Shown here: positions 55,291 through 64,000 of the stretch, one piece after another | Numbering within the stretch: position 1 is the first letter of the stretch | Layout: each line of letters starts with the position of its first letter | From: Bolinopsis microptera | Taxonomy: Eukaryota > Ctenophora > Tentaculata > Lobata > Bolinopsidae | Direction: 5' to 3' | Assembly: GCF_026151205.1 (NCBI RefSeq) | Contig: NC_087083.1 | Span: forward strand, 620,001-684,000 | Length of the DNA: 64,000 nucleotides | Made by a program: the position numbers and the translations under genes | Notes under the pieces: generated by a model | Database searches by the model: none | The model's input: the letters and a program-made list of their open reading frames with translations, nothing else | What the model was told of the DNA's origin: nothing

Positions 55291-55909
55291 AAATAAAGAC
55301 TTAATTGGAGTTTACTGCACGCGCGATGAATAATTTGTGTTTATAGAGATCTGCGGCGCGTTATCAGGTTAACCAATGAAATCACGGCGTTTTCGTCACG
55401 TGACAGTCGAGTGTAGAGTGATTAATTATCATCCCAAAAGTTTGCAACTTTAACTTTGCGGATTCCTGTACTCTGGTTGGCTGAATTGTGTTACGTGGTA
55501 GCTGCCTGAACATTGGAATACGCCACGCGTGCAAATCATGCTTGTTGTCGCGCGCGAGGTCAAGCCGTCTGTTTAAATTAAACCAACTTTAGTACCACCA
55601 CCAGCGCAGCCGGTAACTTTTCCTGGGGGGGGGGGCGCTTGACCATTGTTAATGGTCTGGCCCGGCGCGCGCTACTTCGTAGCACTTGCCATCGGGCCAA
55701 GCTAATATCTCGAGAAGAAAGCGGCGCGCGCTACTTCGAATAAATGTAGACGAGTAACATCCGTCAAGGGGGCGCTTCAATGAAAGATTTGGCGCCTCCC
55801 CTCACAGCGGGGTCAGCGGGGCCCTTCGTTACGCCACTGCCGTGAACTCTTCCGAATAGAAATATGTTATCATAGAATGAATTAAATTTTCATTTAATCT
55901 TGCTAATCA
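55291..55909. other. Spacer with GC-rich repeat pieces
   Basis: GGCGCGCGCTACTTCG occurs twice (about 55664 and 55722), a 12-G tract is at 55625-55636, and CAGCGGGGTCAGCGGGGC resembles sequence next to the 41475 C tract. No gene. Confidence 0.4.
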
Positions 55910-55993
55910 TTACTGGGCCGCGCTCAGCCTGTCATTCCGCCGAATCTCTATGTTTATGAACATAATCAATAATAGCCTGAGGTCCCCAGGTAA
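55910..55993 (-). mobile_element. MITE-1 copy with 8-bp target duplication
   Basis: TTACTGGGCCGCGCTCAGCC to GGTCCCCAGGTAA, 84 bp, flanked by GCTAATCA at 55902-55909 and 55994-56001. Confidence 0.8.
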
Positions 55994-56346
55994 GCTAATC
56001 ATTTCATTCCAGAATTAAAATATTAATCATGAGACTTCAATGCCTTATAGTTATAACATGTCAATATTAATATATAATATATGTTGCTATAAATATAAAT
56101 AAGATTTTATAAAGTTTAACTAAGCTTACATATTAAGCTACGGATAAATTAAATATTATAACTTTAGTAATATTTAAAAACGTTTCCTTTCACCTTTTTG
56201 TATTAGCATAATATTATAGTTTAATGTTTATGATATGTTTTAGAACATTCTCAAGATTAAAACTTTAAATCATTGAAAAGGGCTACACAGTAACTTAACT
56301 TTAAAACTGTTGAAAAACGATTGAATTAATTTATGCTTATAAATCA

Positions 56347-56704
56347 TTTGACCAAAACCCATAATCATGGGTAGAGTGGAGCGCTGCCAGTGTCTCTCTT
56401 TCCCAAACAAAAGGCAATGATATCAATTTGAATGACCGTTATCAAATGCAAAATGATACCGAGAATGAAATCGGTCGCTCGCATTTCCCACTCATTCATG
56501 GCTTACGAATTGTAATTAGTTTCAATTTATAACATGTAATCTATTTCAATTGTAAATGAATGGGAAAAGCGAGCGACCGATTTCATTCTCGGTATCATTT
56601 TGCATTTGATAACGGTCATTCAAATTGATATCATTGCCTTTTGTTTGGGAAAGAGAGACACTGGCAGCGCTCCACTCTACCCATGATTATGGGTTTTGGT
56701 CAAA
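56347..56704. repeat. Palindrome P1
   Basis: Starts TTTGACCAAAACCCATAATC and ends with its reverse complement. The arms are about 155 bp and identical over the roughly 90-bp stretch from TAGAGTGGAGCG to GATACCGAG. A MITE-like foldback. Confidence 0.9.
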
Positions 56705-57751
56705 TATCATCTCTTTTTGATTATAATGTCAGGGTACTTTACAAAGCCGAAATGTAAACTCATAACTTCATTAATATTAATAAGGAGGTGATTTCAACAA
56801 TTTCGAAATTTTTCCTTTAAAAACATTTCCTTGTGTTTAGGTAAGCATATCGGTCGATCACTGACTGAATATGCCACTTTATGCTCATTCAAGTTGGCAT
56901 TAAATTCATATATAATGACATTGAACTGTCGTGGCAAAGCAGAATTTGTTCAAATCACGAATGAGCAAAATTTGAACCTTTCGCACGTGCAAACCTTGAG
57001 CGGAAGTTGCGTGCGCATCCAATATTGAATCACCGTAAATTTTTGCATGATGGTGTTTTATATATAGTTTGATAAGCATGAAAAGTTTCAAAGTATTTCA
57101 AGAAGAACTATTATCACAACGGCACTCCAAAGTTGACGGAAATTGGTGAAAACAGCAATTTTCAGTGATTTTAGCAATTTTCTATCAATTTGGGCGTGGC
57201 CCCACGTGTGCAACTTTTCGATTTTCAACTTTAAAACTAGCCTATGACACAATTTAGACCTTTAGGAAGCAAAATTGAGCTCCACAACCCAAGGGATGGT
57301 GTAACACCAGAGAATACTAGAACGATAAATTATCGTTTTTATAAAATTATTCTTTAAAAAAGCACTAACTTCAATAGCGAATATCTTTATGAAGGAGCAA
57401 GCTAGAAAAACTTTCCGGTAGATTTTCAGAATGCTTAAACAATTATCTAAGATAAAAATGTCCTCAAATTTTGAATAAAATTACTCCTTAATGGCGTAAA
57501 ATCGATTTTAAAAATGATTACTTTGTGAAAAATCAAGTTTTAAAAACGGTTAACTTGATGACGTCATCAAGTGGTGATGATGACGTTGAATTACTTTTTA
57601 ACATAATGTAAACTAAAGTCTAGACAATTATCTTCAGGACCTGTGGTCCGAAATGGCTGTATCTTTAAAGCTTCTGAATCTACGGACACCTAAATATAGC
57701 CTAGAATTGACTGGCAAAGCGTCTATCCCTGAATATATATATGTATATAAG

Positions 57752-57917
57752 TAATTCGAACAATTGAAACAAATCAAATTGGCGGGCAAACGATCCGTTT
57801 CATGATATGTATAAAAACAATACCAATCATCAGCACTGATGATTGGTATTGTTTTTATACATATCATGAAACGGATCGTTTGCCCGCCAATTTGATTTGT
57901 TTCAATTGTTCGAATTA
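57752..57917. repeat. Perfect 166-bp palindrome
   Basis: Arms 57752-57833 and 57836-57917 (82 bp each) are exact reverse complements with a 2-nt centre (CA). It is absent from the matching place in the second tandem unit, so it inserted or formed after that duplication. Confidence 0.9.
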
Positions 57918-58012
57918 TAATGCTCCTGCTTAACTGCAGTCGAGCACTCTCTTTGGGAAACCAAACAACAACTATTTATATGTATATAAGTATATATATA
58001 TGTATGTATATA

Positions 58013-58339
58013 TTTGACCAAAACCCATAATCATGGGTAGAGTGAACCGCTGCCAGTGTCTCTCTTTTCCAAACAAAAGGAAATGATATTAATTTGAGGA
58101 ACCGTCCGCAAATGCAAATTGATACCGAGAATGAAATCGGTCGCTCGCTTTTCCCATTCATTCACGGCTTACGAATTGTAATAAAGCTTATTGAATGGGA
58201 AAAGCGAGCGACCGATTTCATTCTCGGTATCAATTTGCATTTGCGGACGGTTCCTCAAATTAATATCATTTCCTTTTGTTTGGAAAAGAGAGACACTGGC
58301 AGCGGTTCACTCTACCCATGATTATGGGTTTTGGTCAAA
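58013..58339. repeat. Palindrome P2
   Basis: Same family as P1. Its arms are identical to each other over the stretch from TAGAGTGAACCG to GATACCGAG but differ from P1 at about a dozen of 92 positions. Confidence 0.9.
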
Positions 58340-60132
58340 TATCATATTTTTTTGATTATAATGTCAGGATAATTTACACAGTCGAAACTTCATTAATAAA
58401 GAGGTAATTTCAACGATTTCGAAATTCTGCCTTTGAAAACGTTTCCTTGTGTTTAGGTAGGTATATCTGTCGATAACCGACTGAATATGGCACTTTTTAC
58501 TCATTCAAGTTGGCATTAAATTCATATATAATGCCATTTAAATATTGTGGGAAAGCAGAATATATTCGAAATCACGAATGAGCAAAATTCTCCACCTTTC
58601 GCACGTGCAAACTTTGAGCGGACGTTGCGTGCGCATCCAATATTGAATCACCATAAATTTTTGCATAGTGGTATTTAATATATAGTTTGATAAGCATGCA
58701 AAGTTTCAGAAGATTTCATTAAGAACTTGGATCACAACGGGACTCCAAAGTTGATAAAAATCGTGAAAATCAAAATTTTTAGTGATTTTAGCTATTTTAA
58801 AAATGAATTTGGGGCGTGTCCCCACGTGTGCAACTTTTCGATTTTTAACTTTAAAACTAACCTATAACACAATTTTAGACCTTTAAGAAGCAAAATTGAG
58901 CTCCACAACCCAAGGGGATGGCCCAACACCAGAGAATACTAATTCACAACTTTTGTGTTTTTATAAAATTATTCTTCAAAAAAGCACTAACTTCAATAGC
59001 AAATATCTTTATGAAGGAGCAAGGTAGGAAAATTTTCCGGTAGATTTTCGGAATGCTTGAACAATTATCTAAGGTGAAAATGTCCTCAGATTTTGAATAA
59101 AATTACTCCTTAATGGTGTAAAATCGATTTGAAAATTTCTACTTTGTCAAAAATCAAGTTTTAAAAACACTTAATTTGATGACGTCATCAAGTGATGATG
59201 ATGGCGTTAAATTATTTTAAAATATAAAGAAAACTAAGTTGAAACGATTATCTTTAAAACCTGTGGTTCGAGATGACTGTATCGTTTATACTTTTGAATC
59301 TACGGACACTTAAATGTAGGCTACAATTGACTGCCAATTGACTGCCAAAGCGTCTATACTATACTTCACGACAATCTGTTGTAAAACAGGGGTTCCAGAA
59401 AACCCACTTCCCGATACTGCTGAAACATGAAAAAATTTTTAAAGTCGATTTGGACGAGGTCTAGACGCCCTGCAAAGTTTCAGATCTCTAACTTAATTTA
59501 ACATGGTTTTTAAGGCACCTGAATATGGCGATTTTGGGTTTTTTACCTAATTTCGTATAACATGCTGGCGCGTATTTTGCGCAAATTTCTTAAGAACCTC
59601 CACATAACTATTTCTTATTCCTGTCATCTTTAACATTGAATTAGAATGTTTTGAACTTAAATATACCTGCTGAACTACTTTCGATGAGTCTTAATGCCTG
59701 GAAAACAATAAAGGGGATATAATAGTATAGGGGTAAATAGTGTTGTGAATATAAGGGCAACGGTTATGCTTGCCAGCATTGTGATCACGACAATCTGTCG
59801 TAAAACAGGGGTTCTAGAAAACCCATTTCCCGGTGGTCCTGAAACTTGAAACTTTTTTTACAGTCGATTAGGTCAACGTCTAGACGCCCTGCAAAGTTTC
59901 AGATCTCTAACTCAATCTTAACATGGTTTTTAAGGCACCTGAATATGGCGATTTTGGGTTTTTTACCGAATTTCGTATAACAGTGCTGGCGCGTATTTTA
60001 TGCAAATTTCTTAAAAATCTCAACATAACTATTTCTTATTTCTGTCATCTTTGACATCAAATTAGAATGTTTTGAACTAAAAATAAATCTGCTGAACGAC
60101 TTCCGATGAGTCTTAATGCCTGAAAAACTCCT

Positions 60133-60190
60133 GCCGGAGGCGGCGGCCTTCGGCCGCCGCCTCCGGCCGGAGTGCACGCTTCGCGTGCAC
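60133..60190. repeat. Two adjacent GC-rich hairpins with TTC loops
   Basis: Stem 60133-60148 (GCCGGAGGCGGCGGCC) pairs with 60152-60167 around TTC. Stem 60172-60179 (GTGCACGC) pairs with 60183-60190 around TTC. Both are absent from the first 419-bp unit, so they were inserted there. Confidence 0.75.
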
Positions 60191-60469
60191 GAAAGAGGCT
60201 TCCAACGTGTACCAAAGGGGATGTAATAGTAAATGGGTGTAATAGTAAAGGGGGTACATAGTATTCCCCCAATAAAGACACCGCTCGTGCTTGCCAGCAC
60301 TGTGATTTCATGTGTTTGATATATGTGTTTGTTTATCTATAATCATTAGTTATAACTAACGTCAACTAATATAATCATACAAAATATTATATACCTAACG
60401 TGATAAAATCAAAAACATTTCCAATCTGTAATTGAACATTGAAAACTATTTAATTCGTATTTGGGGTTC

Positions 60470-63400
60470 CTAAGCGCACATCTGAAGATCCGAGTTTTCT
60501 TCATACCGACGATAAGAGTATTCTTTCACCATTTCATCACCATCTACACGAACAAGTACGTGTTTCTCCACTGCTTCTTGACTCCCAGTGTGGAAATATC
60601 CACTCAAAAAAGCATCGAATTCCCCACTCACATGTACTGATTTATCTCCAGTCAGAGAGGCCCATGTTTGAGCCTCCTCGTGGAGTCCAGTCTGTGATAT
60701 CCACAAGTAATACTCGTTCTCAAACATAAACACGACATAGTCGCGATAACTTGCCATTCCCTTGATTTCACCCTGGGGAAGACCAGCAAAAGCAGTGCTC
60801 CCTTCATCTTCTCCATCCATCTCCATCTCCGACTCATTCCAATTCCAGCAGTACACTGTCCTTCTTGGTTCGCTTTTAACAAAGAAGAATGTTTTACCGT
60901 TGTTGTAGTCAGTAAAGGCTGCGTCCACAACCCCCTCAATTCCTGGCCATTGTTCAGCTACGTTCAGAGGGTACCCTGCCGATACCACCGGGAGGTTGCT
61001 ATCATCAGCTTCTAGCCTAACGTAAGTATCACGTGATATGACGTAACCGTACTTTTCGGTCGGGTGATTGAAAGCTGCGTTTATTTCCATTATACATTCC
61101 TCATCGGGTTTCAGGCATTGTCTTGGCTCGAGATTCAATATGACAGCGTTAAACTCGTTCACTTCGCCTACTTTACCAAAGTCAATAGTGAAATTGACCA
61201 CCGGAACCTCCGAAGTGTCTGTTCCCGGATCTTGCTGGATCTCGTGATCTTCGTCATATCCATCTCGTGTGGATTGTTTTTCCTTCGTTGTAGGTGTCCG
61301 TAAATCTGCCGTAGAAATTGGCATGTGCTTGAAACAGCACTGGGTCTGATTTGTGTACGTGTTTCCAGCGTTTCCAAGGACATGTCATCCTCGCTCCATG
61401 GTTTTCCAAGTTAACCCAGCTCTTTATATCTATCAAGAAGCCATCGCAAAGTGGTGTGATTTCTTCGTAGTTGGTGGGCCAAGCCAGAACCAGCATCCCC
61501 CCAGGGGTAACCAGAGACGTCACCACCTTTGTTAGGGGCAGCCACCGCCTGTCAAACCAAACTTGACTCTGTTCATGTGATGATGTCCGAATGTTGCCAA
61601 ACCGTACACCTGGAATTATAATCAAATGTCACGTGATATTGTTAAAGGTAACAGTCTAATTCAAAATATGCATCATACATGTTTTAAACTAATTACAACA
61701 CTACAAATCTATAACATTTATTAAGGACATTACAGAAGGGATATAATTAATGATGTTAAAGAGTGAGGAGGCCTCACTCTTCTCACGTCCGAATATGGCG
61801 TTTCTCTTGTCGCTAATGTGGTCATTATATTTTAAAGCTAAAATTCTTACAGCTAAACTTTTTAAGCACCTGCTTCGGTTCAGTTTCTTTCTCCATGGGG
61901 AATTTTTGGAAAGTTATCCGGCACTGGGTTCTTAATCGCGTGGTTTCTTCTCATCAAACCCTCGTAATATTTCCATCAGGTCGAATGTAAGTCTGGTGTG
62001 TTTCCCCACTGGTATCCTCCATAACAAATAACATTGAGAGGTATGTTCAGGTGCATTATGGTAAGATCTCTCCATGACGTAAACTTCTATATCTACTTTA
62101 TTTAAATCAACTCTCTGCCAGTTTACAGTATGCACTCTTTGTCTCAGCTCTTCAAGAGTTTTCGGCATCATGTCAGTTTCTGGGTTTCCCTGACCTATGT
62201 TTGCCCAAACTCCAGCGTCGTCGAATAGATGAAATCGGATGACGTCGTTGAAATTTTCTCGGATATCTATACCAGCTCTTTTACCGAGAGGGCCGACTTT
62301 ATTCGCTGTTGGCTGCACTTTCATCATGTGCCACGTGACTCCCATGTGTGGAAAATCTGGTGAAGACATCTGAAAAGGGTCATAATTAGTCATAATTATG
62401 ACTAATGAGCCAAATGAAATTCAAACACTATTGTTCGAATGTTGGGATATGCGTTCCATTTTCGTGAGTTATAGGTATGGGGATGAGGTTAACTGATGAC
62501 ATGTTCATAAGCGGAGAATATTACGCAATATTTTCAGTCAGAAAACGTATTTTAAAATACTATAAATTTAAAGATTACTCGCGAAATATCACAAAAAGAT
62601 AAGAAAAAGCTCTTAGATTCATCATGACATACCTGGCAGTAATAGAGAGGAAGTTCGATAGGAACATGATCATCATATTTGTCCCCAAACTTAGGGTGAT
62701 AGATCGGCAAATCAATCCAATTCAGCATTCCTTCCTTCGATACCTCTACATCTCCAAAAGTGTAGTTAAACTCAGCTTCATATTTGGGGTCGATGTTCAT
62801 GTAGTGCTCTTCAAGAATCTCCAGTAATTTTCTAATGTCGTCGTCCTGTTCAGCCGGTTTCTTTGTCCCTCAGATCAACTAACGCCATTTCTTTTTTCTC
62901 CGCAGGAACACCCTCTCTCCTTGCTCACGATAAACTCTGATAAAACCATTTTCCTGGAATCTCCAGACCCCATGCTTTCCGTCTCCAACTAACAAAGCGG
63001 TTTGCTCATGCATTGACATGAACCGATGTGTGCCGTGTGTCGCCATGAAACCAGAAGAGGAAGGGTCGTGAGGCATCCCCGAATTGGAATGGTAGTAATA
63101 GGGATCGTCCCTCTCTCTTCCATGCTGAAGGATAATTAATTATAATTAAAGGATAACTAATTATAAAAAAGGATAATTTATTAAAAACAAGAAAAAGGCC
63201 AATTTTAAAGCAACCTTGCTTATATTTTTTATATTCACTGGATTGGGGGGGGGGGGAACGGGGGGAAAAGGGGGGAGGAAACAAATTTGTAATTTTCAAA
63301 GATTTGTTTGCAAAAATTTGATCCAAGATCGCCAAAGGTTAAATGGGATAATTTTTATCTGTCAAGCTGCAAAAACTGCGATTAGATAAATGCGATTAGA

Positions 63401-64000
63401 GAAAAATATATCAGATAACAGAAACTACTAATCCTGAGTGTTACAAGCTCCTTGTGGTTATAAATAAAGACTTCGCGGATTCTAATGCAAGATAATCTGA
63501 GTCCCAAAATCGAATGATTAACTAGTTTCACAATTGGAATCTCTTCGTTCTATTCCAACAACATCAAATTTCTGTTTTCCAACCATAAGGAAGACACTGC
63601 CTCTCCGAAGATCCAGTTCAACATTTACATAGTCATTCACTTTGCCAATTTTACCAAAAACAATGGGTAAATCAACCACAGGAACTGCGGAAAAGTTCAG
63701 TTCCAATTTTTTTTCCTGAAATCTGTGATCTTCCGTTAAATCCAACGTGTACGGATTTATTTTCCTGCATTCCACGGATCAGTGAATCGCCCGTAAAAGT
63801 TGGCATGAGCTGGAATAGCACTTCAGTTTGCTCCTCAAATTCATGACCAGCATTTCCAAGGAACATTCCATCGTCATTCACGGTCGAAGCCAGGTTAGCC
63901 CAAGTCTTAATATCTATCACAAAACCATCGCAAAGGTGGTGTGATTTCTTCGTGTTGGTGGGCCAGCCAGAACCAGCATCCCACCAGGGTATACGGAGAC
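60470..64000 (-). pseudogene. Hemopexin-like gene, copy C (partial, frameshifted)
   Basis: Exons by match to copy A: 61609-60470 (stop TAG at 60470-60472), 62369-61870, 63124-62633, and from about 63437 beyond the window end. The last exon is continuous across the site where copy A has the Naiad element and gives the undisturbed C-terminus (HVLVRVDGDEM...LQMCA). Single-base gains and losses break the frame (for example near 61253, 61278, 61345, 61379, 61481, 61536, 61975 and 62045, and several after 62850), and the donor near 63434 reads GATTAG instead of GTTAG. A G-rich insert lies at 63245-63277. The pattern could be real decay or poor base quality near a contig edge. Confidence 0.75.

Larger units (their letters stand above)
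56350..60304. mobile_element. About 4-kb insertion of tandem palindromes absent from copy A
   Basis: Copy A reads AAATCATTTCATGTG without a break (about 23518-23532). In copy C, ATTT at 56346-56349 and 60305-60308 flanks the insertion. Inside is a 1.67-kb unit in two diverged tandem copies (56347-58012 and 58013 to about 59360), then a 419-bp unit in two copies (59367-59785 and 59786-60304). No coding frame. Confidence 0.75.
56089..64000. repeat. Duplicated segment, copy C
   Basis: Second copy of the 23259-32446 region, same orientation, running off the window end. It is interrupted by the insertion at 56350-60304. Indels relative to copy A become frequent after about 61250. Confidence 0.85.

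Noticed and set aside
57556-57571. TGATGACGTCATCA as a CREB site
   Set aside because: A single short palindrome in a repeat unit (also at about 59177) with no gene nearby to regulate.

Overview
This is a stretch of invertebrate animal chromosome. Two host genes are split by GT-AG introns, base composition is AT-rich, and most of the remaining DNA is transposons. The transposon mix (a permuted Penelope-like element, LINEs with APE-type endonucleases, a Foldback/MULE element, a tRNA-derived SINE, many MITEs) fits a marine or basal invertebrate such as a cnidarian, sponge or mollusc. I cannot fix the species. All calls were made by eye from the sequence and the translated frames.

Layout. (1) 494-10580, minus strand: a 5-aminolevulinate synthase (ALAS) gene, the first enzyme of haem synthesis. 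Ten exons at 494-4511 encode the catalytic core. A far-upstream first exon (10431-10580) encodes the mitochondrial leader with two Cys-Pro haem-regulatory motifs. The first intron region carries a 2.1-kb long-TIR element (5214-7300) and a truncated LINE (8561-10203). (2) 11863-20216: a LINE fragment (LINE-A) split by a nearly complete nested LINE (LINE-B, about 12.62-19.42 kb). LINE-B ORF1 joins a PHD finger, an AlkB-like 2OG-Fe(II) dioxygenase and an SGNH hydrolase, broken by one frameshift at the dioxygenase active site; its ORF2 has a second PHD-like finger, an APE endonuclease and an RT. (3) 20.4-23.26 kb: MITEs, palindrome clusters and simple repeats. (4) 23693-32446, minus strand: a gene for a secreted protein of about 1,300 residues made of two copies of a roughly 500-residue module plus a hemopexin-like tail. 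Its last exon is cut by a 3.5-kb Naiad-type Penelope-like element. (5) 32821-36774: a TA-flanked DNA transposon with terminal inverted repeats, holding the C-terminal part of a pogo/Tigger-like DDE transposase and an uninterrupted 1,032-codon LINE-type APE-RT ORF. (6) 36.8-50.8 kb: degenerate copies of the hemopexin-gene upstream region, MITEs nested in one another, two 29-C tracts, minisatellites, a SINE and a broken LINE ORF1. (7) 50.82-55.29 kb: a Foldback-like element whose long inverted arms are arrays of about 170-bp monomers around a MULE transposase remnant. (8) 56.09-64.00 kb: a second copy of the hemopexin-gene region. It lacks the Naiad insertion but carries its own roughly 4-kb insertion of palindromes and tandem repeats, and it becomes rich in indels toward the window end.

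Most notable: the PHD-AlkB-SGNH LINE ORF1; the DNA transposon carrying a full LINE ORF, with its empty site present a few kilobases away; the FB/NOF-like element; two palindromes whose arms are identical within each copy but differ between copies; and reciprocal insertion differences between the two copies of the hemopexin-like gene, which means either tandem duplication or two uncollapsed haplotypes.
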